A stretch of 64,000 nt of DNA from Desmodesmus armatus (lineage: Eukaryota > Chlorophyta > Chlorophyceae > Sphaeropleales > Scenedesmaceae), in assembly GCA_007449985.2 (NCBI GenBank), contig VIIQ02000656.1:160903-224902 (forward strand), read 5' to 3'. Of the stretch, positions 12,201 to 23,257 are shown in pieces. How positions within the stretch are numbered: position 1 is the stretch's first letter; each line of letters begins with the position of its first letter. The notes under the pieces are model-generated. The model searched no databases. It worked only from the letters and a program-made list of their open reading frames with translations, and was not told the origin of the DNA. The position numbers and the translations under genes were made by a program.

Positions 12201-15200
12201 CTGGCCTGCACTCCTGTCTCATGTACTGCAGAGCCAGCCCTGACAATGCAGGAAACCAAGCTGCACCTGCACACTTCAATCCAAGATGATGCTAGCCCTT
12301 AGGGTTTTGGCACACCCCAAGCCCTAAACCCTAAACCCAATTATCACGGCGGTCAACATGCACCAGCTCACCAGCACTCCTCGGCCACAGAAGCAAGTAT
12401 CACTTGGCATGCGGGTATGCAACACTGACAATACTGGCACTTTTTACTAATAAGCTTAGTCATCAAGTCATCACCAAGTGATTACCTGCAGGTGCACGAT
12501 GCTGGCTTGGATGGCTGCAAAGGCCTGCTTGAAGCGCAGGAAGGTGAACGCTTCACTGGGGATGTCGAAGGGGTAGCTGCACGGCAGCACAGCACGCCAC
12601 AGCACGGCATGGCACAATAAAGTCGCCTATAATACAGTCCCCATCACATCCGTTGGCCTCTTCAGCACGACACATCGTGACACAGACATGAGGAGCGACA
12701 CATGAGGAAGGGAATGGTGGGGGTGAGGGGGTGTGGTGCGGCGCCTTACTTGTTCAACAGGCTGCAAGCTATGAATGGCACAGACGTCATGAAGCAAATG
12801 CGAAAAAGCAAAGGGAAAGGTTGGGGTGTCACACCCCACCAGTGGTGTGGCGGCTTACTTGTTGAACAGGCTGCCTGCCATAAACCAGACAGCATCCAGC
12901 TCATTGTATTCCTTCTCAATGCCTGCCAGCCGCTGCCGCACAGCATTCACCACGGGACTGCCCTGCAGGCGGACACAATCGAGCAGGGTGGGGCGGTACA
13001 TTGTTGCAAGGAATGGCGAGTGGTGCAGCTGCAGTACAACACCAATGCCAGCTGGTGAAGGGACGCCGCTACAAAGGGAGCTCATGCATCATCAAAAATG
13101 AATGCGCTAAGTGTGCGTGGCAAGCCCTGTGGCAAGGTCAAAGTCAAAGGTGCGCACGTGTGTGTCACCGTGGTGCGTGCATGATTGGCGCAAACCCACA
13201 CTTTGGATGGCGTGGCCGGCACACTTAGTGCGCCCACGTTGTGATGCTTACTACCAATCAACACACTGATCAGTCACCACCATCAATCTGCGTGCAGTGA
13301 AGCCGAATGCTGCAAAAAGATTCAAATGCATTTTGAGTGAGGCACAGCACACCTGCAGGTAGTCAGCCAGCTCCTTGTCACTCCACAGCAGTGGTGACTC
13401 AACCGCCATCACACCACGCGCACGCTGCCTGTCCAACTCCTTGATGTACTGGTACCAGAACGAGTCCTTGCCAACCTGATACAAGACAGGCGGCGGCGGG
13501 TGGGCGGGGGGCAGGCAACCACGAACAAGCATGTCAGTTTCGCTCCTTTTGCCACAACACTTGCAAAAAGAACACACACTCAACCATCCGCAGCCCACTG
13601 TCCCCACTTCATCACTCATACATGTGTCAAGCAGATGGGCAGGCGGCAGGCTAACCCTACGGTGTGTGTGCGAAATCTCGATGGAGATGTGTGAGGTGGC
13701 GCTTCTTGCAACAAGACTGCATGTGGCAGCTGCCTGACCCCACACACCATGTACTAGCAAGGCAGAACAAACATAAGGAAGCCGGCCGAGACCCCCCCCC
13801 CGGGCCTGATTGGGGCAGGCGGCTGCAGTAATGTCTGCTGTGCAAACCGGCAGGTACACCAACAGCTGTCAGTGGCAGCCAACAACCCTACAAGCCAGGA
13901 AAGCAGCTAGGTGAACTACTCCTCACACCTGAACCAGCCAACCTGAATGCCTGCTCTTTGGAAACCCCCATAGAGAACAGCAACCAACACAACACAACAG
14001 CCGGCGCGCCCGGTCACATCTTTACACACCTTTTTCTCATACATCATGTAAAGAGTGAGACACGCCAGCTCACTCAGTTTGCCAGCGGTCAGCATCTCTG
14101 CCAGCCCCTCACTCTCAAAGATCCTGTCAAGTGTGACCACCAGGTTTTCAGGAACCGACAGTGCCACATCGCCGGCCTTGATGTCACACGCAGCAACTGT
14201 CACATCAAGAGGTCGACCTGCAGCAGGCAGCAAAACACGAAGTTCGACATCAACATGAAATTCGACAGGAACCCTGCCACATTCGAGCAGAAAATATGAA
14301 CATGAATTATGACATGAACCCTGCCACATTCTCGATTGGCACATGAATGCCACGTCTCAGCCTGGGCCAAGCACAGCCCAAGGGGGGGTGGGGGGGGGGG
14401 GGCAGGGGCAAGCCATGGCGGGTCACCAACACTTGGTTGCAACACACAGCCAGCTCCATCGCTGCTGGGGTGCACACACATCGCACACTCAAACCTGTGC
14501 GTCATCTGCTTTGCTGCTTACGGTTGGCTGACTCCCTACTCATTGGCAAACAGTGGTGACTGCTGCGCTCTCGGTCAACCACTAGTTCCCTTCATCACAT
14601 GTACTGAATCAGGTGTCCACCACAAATGCACCAAACATATCCAAGGGGGGGGGGCGCACCAGGTTTGCTTCTGCCCCCTACCCCTGTGTCAGTTTTGCGC
14701 TCGCAAACTTTAGCCCCACTGTCGATTGTGGACTGCTGCTGGGTACTGCTGCTTCCTACACAAGTAGCCCGCGACGGCGCGCTGTGGCACTGTTGGCTAC
14801 CGGAAAGCCAACAACTGATATGAGCAGCCAGTCAGCCCAAGGTGCCCTGGCAATTCCTGCTGCTGGCATGTCTGGTGGCCTGAGAATCACCAAGGTGGGT
14901 TTTGTGTTGCGACATGACTGGAGATCCATTCTGAAAAGGCACCAAATGCCTTTTGCCTTCTGCTCCTCCCACAGTTCAACCCCCCCCCCACTGTTCAACA
15001 ATCAAAAAAGTGTGAGTCATAGATCTGAACCTTGTCGTTACCTGCTGCTGGTACATCGAGGGTCCTGAGCTCCACCTTGTCCTGCGGTGCCCCTGCTCCT
15101 TGAGCCATTTGAGCAAATTGAGACCTGGCGCCTCTGTCTTCTGCTCTGCTGCTACTGCTGTGCACCTGAGCCTGCTGCTGTGCTGCCTGCGGAGGGCCCT

Positions 15201-15302
15201 AGGCCTTACTGCTGCTGCATGGGGATGGTGCTGGCTGTGTGCTGGGGCCTGCAGGACAGGACAGATGTACAAAGGGGGCTCATGGGTAAGTGGTGGATAC
15301 AT
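9205..15302 (-). CDS. SET-domain protein of the Rubisco-LSMT / pTAC14 type, probably plastid-targeted (3' end unresolved)
   Basis: Exons (minus): 15302(start uncertain)-15042, 14217-14030, 13475-13353, 12962-12859, 12576-12486, 12054-11980, 11028-10962, 10591-10434, 10262-10146, 9825-9725 and 9347-9205. Phases agree from 14217 on. SET features: YPFDIPSEAFTFLRFKQAF, ALVPLGPPLLSYSSTAK, VELVVDRDYQKGDPVYAWCG and RLLINYGIVDESNPYD. The C-terminal helical substrate-binding part includes LPPLLLPYLRLAF and ATPRQKIAARLTKIEKSILQ. The usual Asn-His motif after the catalytic core is replaced by PLLSYSSTAK, as I recall for pTAC14-like proteins, so methyltransferase activity is doubtful. The first exon reads LLKWLKEQG and then needs one extra G to join the frame reaching the donor. 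The N-terminus is Arg/Ala/Ser-rich, as in a transit peptide. Confidence 0.85.
9351..9419. repeat. CAGCA/CACAG pentanucleotide microsatellite
   Basis: About 13 copies of a 5-bp unit (cagca on the plus strand) in the intron just upstream, in transcription order, of the SET exon at 9347-9205. Shorter runs of the same unit occur at about 28477-28496 and 6360-6390. Confidence 0.9.
10680..10813 (-). pseudogene. Duplicated copy of a SET-domain exon (possible alternative exon)
   Basis: On the minus strand, after an acceptor at 10814, this reads GDLLYAWSNTHPLMNYSIED. The genuine exon at 10591-10434 reads GDPVYAWCGPQPNTRLLIN and on to YGIVDESNPYD. Both start in the same phase after a cag acceptor, and both keep the tract coding for KLQL. 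The copy is a few codons shorter in the CGPQPNTRLL part, and I find no donor at the matching end. It could be a decaying tandem duplicate or a mutually exclusive exon. Confidence 0.8.
11359..11423. repeat. Intronic inverted repeat (foldback)
   Basis: The left arm atcagtgtggtggtacaa (11371-11388) pairs with ttgttccaccacactgat (11394-11411) with one mismatch and a five-base loop. Pairing continues with a few mismatches out to agatacac/gcgcatct. It lies in the long intron of the SET gene between exons 12054-11980 and 11028-10962. It could be a tiny MITE or a hairpin RNA source. Confidence 0.75.
11490..11521. repeat. Interstitial telomere-like tract (CCCTAAA type)
   Basis: Four adjacent copies of ccctaaa/ccctaa in an intron of the SET gene. 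A second short tract is at 12323-12341. Similar short tracts on either strand lie at 35769-35789, 37550-37566, 43719-43760 and 49279-49302. All sit in introns. Confidence 0.85.
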
Positions 15303-16163
15303 GTTGGGTCAACAGCGATCTGCCAGGGTAATGCCTGACATGTAAACGAACGTGCGGGGGCCTGCAATGGGAACAGATGCAGGAACAGTGCTTGGGTGTG
15401 TGTAAGTGGTGATACTGGGTACGTGCTGGGTCCGCAGCTAGCTGCCAGGGTCATGCTTGACATGAAGAGGTATAAGGGCTGTACTTCTTTCTTAATGTGA
15501 TTCAGATAATGTGCCAATGAGCTGCAGAAACTGTCCCTCAAAGCTGAAGGGGTGCCTGAATCCATCAGGTGCTGCTGCAGCTGCACAACAGGGTGCCAGG
15601 CGGCTTCCTTGAACATCAACGCTTGCAAAGTCATATAAGCGACCACTCACATGTGAATGCAACACAGCAGAACCCGATAACCGCATTGCTACTGTTGTGC
15701 TGTTGCAGATCAGAGCTGGTTTGGTGACTGCGAGGTTTGATGCTTTCCTGAGCCTCTGAGCCTATGCCGTAGGACGCAGAAGTGTAGCCACCAGATCTTG
15801 GTTTTGGTCTTTGGATGAACGAACGTTGACAACAATCTGGGGGACATAGAGTCACTTGGGAAGGAGATCTTTTAATCAATCATTATTGTTTAGGACGCTG
15901 TCAAAGACCCTGAAGCTGCGCAAGCTGTGAACGCACAGCCCTTGTCCGTGTCCAAAGTTTGTGGGATCCAGCTGAGATCACTCCTTTCCCAACTTTGTCG
16001 CTTGGTGTGCACTATCTACTGCCTCAGCTTCCCGTGCCACACCTAATTTATTGGCAGCCACTCTTGCATCAGCAGCAGCAGGTCCAGCCCCACAAGCAGC
16101 GCTGAGCAGCGGGCCGCTGGGCGATGTGTGCTTGCAGCTGCTGCTAGGGTGTAGGGCTGCACC
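15303..16163. other. Divergent interval between the SET gene and DCAF7
   Basis: The two flanking genes point away from each other, so both promoters should be here. On the minus strand, 15650-15490 is open in two frames; one reads GRLYDFASVDVQGS and ends LQLIGTLSESH. Neither matches a family I know. They may be part of an upstream exon of the SET gene or chance. Nothing else is recognisable. Confidence 0.35.
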
Positions 16164-16794
16164 ATGCGAGACGCCGATGATGGAGGCGGGCAGCAGGGAG
16201 CGGAAGTGTACACGTATGAGAGCTCCAGCCTCGTGTATGGCATGAACTGGAGTGTGAGTGTGTGTCTCATACAGTTGTGGCCCCAACTCTGTCAGTGCTT
16301 GTAGTGCTTGGGAAGCTGATGCCGCACCTCAGAAGCACAAGCACACATGCAGCATGCATCCCGCAAGCATTTCCAGCAAACCATTCAAGCAGGGGAAAGC
16401 ATCACACTGCAGTGCACAGCACAAGGCTTCTGTCAGCTGTGTCATAGCGGAAGTGGTGCAGGACTAGCAGCACCGCAGCGCATGGGGCACAATCTACATC
16501 GCTGCACCACCATCGGTGTTCATGTTGATGCTGGTGTCACGTCACAACTTCCACTTAGGCAAGCAGCAAGACCCAGCTTCCACCAGGGTCATAGGGCAGT
16601 AGGGGCGTCAGGCGTCCAACAAGGGTGTGAGGCTTTGCCTCGGCCTGTCCACATTTGAAATCACTCGGCTGTTGTGTGTGGCCAGTCAGCGGGTCCCCCC
16701 GCCCCCGTTCCCCCGTCACCTGACAGAAAAGTAGTGCTCTGGTAGCTTTTGGGTCATGCAGTTGGTGAAGATGTAAGTGTACCTGTTGGACCCC

Positions 16795-16847
<53 letters not shown>

Positions 16848-19800
16848 AGGTGCGGCCGGACAAGAAGTACCGCCTAGCTGTAGGCAGCTTCAAAGAGAAC
16901 ACACACAACCAGGTGGAGATCATACAGCGTGAGTAGAACAGTTACAGTTTACAGTTCAGCACAACCACAGTCACAGTACTTAGCACTGCAAAGCCGTGCA
17001 ACCTGCAAGGGAAGCATGGGCTCATGGGGGAACCTTAGACCATCCACTAGCAGTAGATGCCCTAGCGGCCTGACATTGACGTTACACATCGACGTCACCA
17101 CAATGACGTCACACATTGGCGTCACACTTTCAAGCAGCGACTAAACTCAGCTGGCCCTGCCTCCAAATGTTGCCAACCCACTTCCGCATAGTGCAATTGC
17201 TCAACCTGCAGACAGTCATGTTGTTTGTGCTCTACCATACTGAGTGCCCTATCTCTCTCAGTGCTCCACCTCCCTGGGTGCTGTATCTCCCCCTGATCCC
17301 CACACACTCCTCGACAACGCTCTCTGATGGGAGGCATGGCACTGATTGGTGGGGCGGTGTGACAGTGCCAACCCAATCGACAGCTGCGTGTTGCTTCCTG
17401 CCTGTTGCAGTTGATGAGGGCAGTAGTCAGCTGGTGTCCAATCCGGCCCTCACTTTCCAACATGCCTACCCACCCACCAAAATCATGTTCATCCCTGACA
17501 GGTGGGTTCATATTCATGGCGGCCCTGAATGGCATGTTCATGGTCACCATGAACCAAGGCCACGGTGGCCTTATGGGTTGTTTTCTGTGAGAGCGATGCT
17601 CATGGCGTCTGGCGCACTGTTAGCCAACTGCCCCCAGTCCCAGTGATTGCACTGCCATCAACAGTTGACTCAAGTCAGCAGCTGAGTCAACTAATCAGTT
17701 GACTCAACGGCTAAGTTGACTCAGTCAGCAACAAATTCAGTCAACCCTTGCAGGGCATCGGCCGAAATTGACATGTATACCGTACAGCACTATTGTTCAC
17801 AATACCATTCTTACACTTCCTCATCGTGGTCTTTTGAATATGCGTGACCGCACGCTGTGTGCTGTGCTGTGCCGTGCTGTGCTGTGCTGCCTGTCTTGTT
17901 GATGGTTCAGGACTGCCACCCGGCCTGACCTACTGGCCACGTGTGGAGACCAGCTGCGAATTTGGAATGTTGGCGAAAATGCAGTGGTACTAGACAGGCT
18001 CCTCTCCAATGTGAGCATGCCTACCTTGCACAGGGGTGTCTTCAAGGCAACAAGTTGTTGTGGTACAGCAAGTTGTTGTAGTACAGTTCAGTACATGTAT
18101 CGGTGGACATAGCTCTAGCCTTGGCAGTCGTGCTGGACAGGTTCCTCGCCAGTGTGAGTGTGCGCACCTTGCACAGGGAGGGAGGCGTGCATGTCTTGCT
18201 GGCGTACAGTTTACTGCAGGTATCGTGGACATAATCCCAGCATCGGCACTAGCCAGCAAGCCAATGGGCGCATCAGGCAACCTCTTTGCAGTCCCGGTCA
18301 CAGGCTAGTGCAGCATATTGAGCAACTGCAGTGGAGCCAGGGGCTCAGGGCACCTGACCGTCACTTGCTTGGGCATGCCCGGTCACTGTCAAGGCACCAG
18401 ACGTCAGCAGCATGGTATGGCACCACCAGATTGCTGTTGCACTGACTGCACTCCCAACTGTTGCTGTTGCAACATGGAACCCTTGTCAGCTGTCAGCTAG
18501 GGCGGCTGCATAACCGTGGGAAACTGGTGAGTGCATTCTAGTTGTGCATCCTGGAACTGCTCCCGCCTCTTTTTTTGAAAGAAGGGGCTCTGCATGTCTG
18601 CTGTTACTGTTTTGCAGAACAAGCAGCGCGAGTACTGCGCGCCGCTGACGTCATTTGACTGGAATGACGTTGACCCAAAGCGGTTGGGAACCAGCAGTAT
18701 AGACACGACCTGCACCATATGGGTAAGTGCTGGGGGAACAGCACGGAGTGCTGCAATAGCTGGCTGGGTAGGGATTAGTTCGTGGACAGCATTCACATAT
18801 CCGGTACACAGTAGGGTCTCACAACAGTCTTGTCTCGATGTGCGCGCAGTGGTGCAACATTTGCAAGGTCTGCACTTGTGTGGCGCTGTACCAGTTGGGG
18901 CTGCAGCTGCATCACCGGGCAGCTCACACCTATCGCCAATGCGCTGCTGTTGAAACCAATTTGTGATGTTGCTGTGTTGCAACGTGTCATGCAGGACATT
19001 GAACGGGGTGCTGTTGACACTCAGTTGATCGCACATGACAGGGAGGTGTACGACATCGCGTGGGGTGGCGTGGGTGTGTTTGCGACAGTGTCAGCGGACG
19101 GCAGCGTGCGCGTTTTTGACCTCCGGTGAGCACCAAGGGCCGCGCGATTCGTCCCCAGTTTTTTGGTGTCGTCCCTGATATCGCAAACAAGACGATAGGA
19201 TTCCTTGCTTGTCTTTGAGCCATCGAAGACTGATTCCACCCATCATCACATAAGATGTGTACCTGCTGTGCAGAGACAAGGAGCACAGCACCATCATCTT
19301 CATGGGTCCCAGGGACACTGCCTGTTGACCAACCCCAACTGCACCACCCACCCACTTGTCCACCCAACCCACTGGGGATGCACTGGGTGGCACCTCTACA
19401 ATGCAAATCCCTATCTGCTTGCTTTGCAGGGACAAGGAGCACAGCACCATCATCTTTGAGGGCCCCAGTGACACCCCGCTGCTGCGGCTTGGCTGGAACA
19501 AGCAGGACCCCCGCTTCATAGCAACACTGCTGGCAGACAGCCCAAAGGTGCGCATGTACATACTGCTGCATCTGTTGGTGCCCCCCTTGAGCTTCTGGCT
19601 CCCTTGCGGGCTTCAATAGCAGATTCTGTAACAGTAGCTGTATGAAGTCACTGGACTAGATCGGGCCATAGCATGTGGTACTGGATTGACAGTGAAGTCT
19701 TGGGCTTCCTGCGTTATGATTGTGCTGGCAATCCCGCACCATCTCTCAACACCTGGACAGCCAGCACAGACATCAAGACACCACGGGCTGTGTGGTTCAG

Positions 19801-20669
19801 CTATGCTGCTGTAAATCTTGGTTTCCATCGGGGGGGATCCCCACCGGCTGGCCACACACAACTCAGCCGGCTGCGCTGCTGCTGGTGCTGTGTTGCTGCT
19901 GCTGTCACTGCCGCTCAGGTCATCATTCTTGACATCCGGTACCCAAGTGTGCCGATCACTCAGCTGGATAGGCACCACTCCTGTGTGAATGCACTGGCAT
20001 GGGCCCCTCACAGTGCCAGCCACCTCTGTACAGCTGGGGATGATGCCCAGGTACTGCATGTATGCTTTTTGCATGGATCGCATGGATGGAATTATGTAGT
20101 AGTGGAATTATGTAGATGGAGATATGTAGTATGTAGTATGCACTCAGTGCTTTCAACATTTGTTTTTGTTATGGCGTATGTGTTCTGAGTATCACAGTAC
20201 TGTTGTTTTCGTCACCCCATGGACTGGAGTGGCAACCGTGATTCGGTCAACAGTTGCTGTGCTATGCTCCACATGGTGCCCAGATGGTAGCGGCATTGCT
20301 GTCTCCAGCACCAGTAGTGGCTGCAAGGCAGAAACGTCCAGCAGCGACCACAGTGCAGACAGCGATTGCAACCCGATCGCGCGCTGACCCGCTGAGTGTC
20401 ACTGCTGCATGTCGTCGCTGCTGCAGGCCCTCATTTGGGACCTCTCTCCGCTGTCGCAGCAAGCAGCCGACGCTGCCGGTGCTGCTGCTGGCGCAGGGGG
20501 TGGCGCAGCGGCGGCGGCGGCAGCAGCAGCGGCAGCTAGCAGCATCACGCTAGATCCCATACTCGCATACACGGGCGGCGCTGAGATCAATCAATTGCAG
20601 TGGAGCATAGCACAGCCGGACTGGCTGGCGGTCAGCTTTGCAAATATGACACAGATACTGCGCGTGTGA
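16164..20669 (+). CDS. DCAF7: WD40-repeat protein, DCAF7/WDR68 (TTG1-like) family
   Basis: Seven-bladed WD40 adaptor that in other eukaryotes binds DYRK-type kinases and CUL4-DDB1; plant relatives act with MYB/bHLH factors. Exons: 16164-16253, 16850-16928, 17411-17501, 17911-18010, 18618-18722, 18995-19125, 19430-19547, 19919-20050 and 20427-20669. They sum to 1089 bp (362 aa), close to the family length. Conserved segments: [90 protein letters not shown] and ALIWDL, ending DWLAVSF then ILRV. Differences: a short acidic N-terminus, an Ala/Gly-rich insertion (about 20490-20550) between the last two blades, and loss of the GLETG turn after CTIW. All phases agree. A TGTAA motif lies at 20706-20710. 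Confidence 0.95.
16795..16849 (+). repeat. CTG microsatellite ending in a 3' splice site
   Basis: A pure CTG run ends in ctgcag directly before DCAF7 exon 2 at 16850. It occupies the place of the polypyrimidine tract. Confidence 0.9.
17650..17745. repeat. Cluster of GTTGACTCA/TGAGTCAAC motifs in DCAF7 intron 3
   Basis: At least four copies of gttgactca or its reverse complement lie within about 80 bases, arranged both directly and inverted (agttgactcaa, ctgagtcaac, agttgactcaac, agttgactcag). TGA(C/G)TCA is the core bound by bZIP factors of the AP-1/GCN4 type. Whether it is regulatory or only an inverted-repeat relic is not known. Confidence 0.55.
18120..18182 (+). repeat. Copy of the 3' edge of DCAF7 exon 4 in intron 4
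   Basis: The text around 18124-18160 matches the last codons of exon 4 (VVLDRLLSN) and the donor gtgag, with about eight differences, and also repeats the downstream ccttgcacaggg. It lies about 140 bases after the genuine edge. Confidence 0.8.
19262..19330 (+). pseudogene. Upstream decoy copy of DCAF7 exon 7 with early stop
   Basis: After a gtgcag acceptor the copy reads DKEHSTIIF like the real exon at 19430, then MGPRDTAC and a TGA stop. The real exon reads [19 protein letters not shown]. Use of the decoy would truncate the protein after blade 4-5. Confidence 0.88.
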
Positions 20670-23257
20670 TGCAAGGAATTAATTTATGTTAGCGCGCAGA
20701 TACTGTGTAACACGCATTGAGAGCCGTGTGTGTTCGGGCAGGGTGGTGTTGTTTACATGCTTATGCATGCCGCAGCTTCTGTGGCCTTTGTGCATGAAGG
20801 GTGAGCAGCCAGCCCAACTGGTTGGCAGGCAGCTTGCAAACACAAGCCAACTACTATCCTGCAGGTGTGAGGCAGGGCGGGGGGAAGTGCTATCTGATGT
20901 TGCCTTGCTCTTGTGTCGAGCTTCAGAAGCCTTGATCGAGGTTGTGCACGAGTGTCTGGGGTACTGCTCAAAAACCTGGTGGTAGTACGGTCTGATACTG
21001 CTGCACCTCTCTGCGGTACCCCGCTGCAATGCATCTTGATCTGTGCAGTTGAGGCTTGACCCACTACAGCCAAACTCATTCAGAACCATTTTGAAACGAG
21101 CTACAGATAATTTACAATGAGCCAGTATGTGGCCAGCAGTCTATCAAAGTCATACAACACTCCTGCCAACTGCACGAGACGTACCTGTAGAGGCACGCAA
21201 GCTACTGCAAACAATGCAATCCTGCAGTCAATGTGCCGGTAACATCAGCTACTGTCCTGTCCCAAGCCCAAGCAACCAATCAACCCATGCACCTACTGAA
21301 TGTCAGCAACCTACACTTCCTGCAATACCCAACATGACCAACAGCCTTGCTTCTGTTTGCTGCTCCAAGTGACTCCTCAAAGCACTGTTGTCTTTGCAAG
21401 ACCACAGCAGCCACCAACCGGAGTGGTGGGATGGGGCCAATCAGCCCTAGGGCAAGCTGCAACCTGAAACCAAACACCTCCTTCTGGAAAGTGCCAGGAA
21501 AGCTCAGCCTGTGCACCACCTCAACATGTACTGCAAAGCCCAACTAGCCAGCAAACCACTTGCTTGACCACCAGCTTATTCTCCACAAGCACTACCTGCT
21601 CCACAACCACTACCTGCGGCAGCGGTATGCAACAATCAGCCTGGCGTCACTGCCGCCAAAAATGGCTGCAACATCTGCCTCATGCTTTTGAGGCATGCCT
21701 GCAAAGACCTGCTGCAAAGGCAAGCTGCAAAGACCTGCCTGCACAGTCTCTACAGCACATGGGAGCTGTGGACCAGATGACATGCAGAGGTGCCTGGCCA
21801 ATGATGTGTGCTACATGTGCTGCTTTGCCACTTGCCAAGCCTGCAGTGCAGACCCACGACAGCTTGCAGCTGTTACATCACTGCCCCGCGACCACGAAGC
21901 ATCTAGCTATGCTGAGCACACGAAGCTGGCCCGCACTTTGGCCACTGGCTGCACACAAAAGGGACATATGTACGCAATCCTGCCATGTACACGCCCGCAC
22001 TGCTGACCACTACCACACGATCTGCGTCAAAGCAGGAAGACGGCGTCCTTGTGACCATGCCTTGTGACGTCACCACCCTGATGGCAGCTCACAACAGCAG
22101 GCAAAAAGCACAAGACGCAACGTAGTCGATGTCCAACTCAGTGATCCCCGCACGCCATCCAGCTGACGTGCCAAACCAACCAGCCGAACTAGCGCCAACC
22201 GGTCGTTGCTGCACTGAATCTCACTACAGCTGCGTACCAGGGGCACCTATGGTCCCAACGGACGGGGTCTGCAGAAAGCGCTCTGGACTCCCTCACTCTG
22301 TCTCACCTGACTGTAAAAGGGCACCAGACTGCAAAAGAGCAAAAGCTACAGGCCTCGCATGTACTCACGGGCAGTCATCTGCCTCAGCACACCAAGCTGA
22401 AACCTTCGGCTGTGGACTGCTGACAAGGCAGCCGGGCATCGACGCAACTCACACACAAACGTCCATCCTGACGGGGTGTCATGCTGGGGTGAAGTGGCTG
22501 GTTGCAACTCATGTGTCAACACACCTTGGCTGACCTTCTACTGCAGGTCACCCTTTCCCACCTTTCACACCGTCAGCACACTGTCACACTCCCGCGCATG
22601 ACCACAACATACACTCCACGTCACAGACATCCCTTCATTGTACAGCACAGTCGGTTTCATGCCCGAAAAAGCCACACACAAAGATGGCAGGACGCAAGTC
22701 CTGTCAAACTGCCTGCCGCATGCGATACGCTGTCCCGCTGACAGCAACATGCGCGCATGCACAGGCAAGACCGTGCTGCAAATGCACAGCACATAGTTTC
22801 ACCAACACAGCAGACGTCCAATACAGTTCTGCCGCCATAATTGTCGTAGCATGTCCAGAAACCTATGCCAAAACCTCCGCAAAGAGCGCGTCAAATGGAA
22901 GACGTCACCAACAGAACAGCAAAAACTGCAGCAGCAGGCAGCAAGCGTACATACACACAAATATCCTGCAGCAAGTAACACCCCATGTCTTCCCCAAAGC
23001 AGCAAGAAAGCCGCTTCCAACAACCCCAGCACACAGCAGTCCCAACACAGCCAGGCGACGTCATGGAACCATATATGCTGGGAAGTAATACACCCGCAAG
23101 CCTGCAGGACCAACACCACCACATCCTGCTGCTGCACCTCAGCACCAACAGAACCCCCCCCAGTCTGCACGAACACATTCCTGCAGCCTCTTTCCGCACC
23201 ACCTGCACATCAAGCGAGCGTACCATCTGCACCCCCCCCCCCCCCCCCCCGCTCCAA
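20670..23257. other. Convergent 3' flanks of DCAF7 and the MFS transporter
   Basis: The two genes converge here, so this should be 3' UTR and intergenic sequence. I found no open frame with recognisable motifs or good splice sites. Base composition is A/C-rich on the plus strand from about 21100 to 23100. A C run of 18 lies at 23233-23250, just past the transporter stop. Confidence 0.45.
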
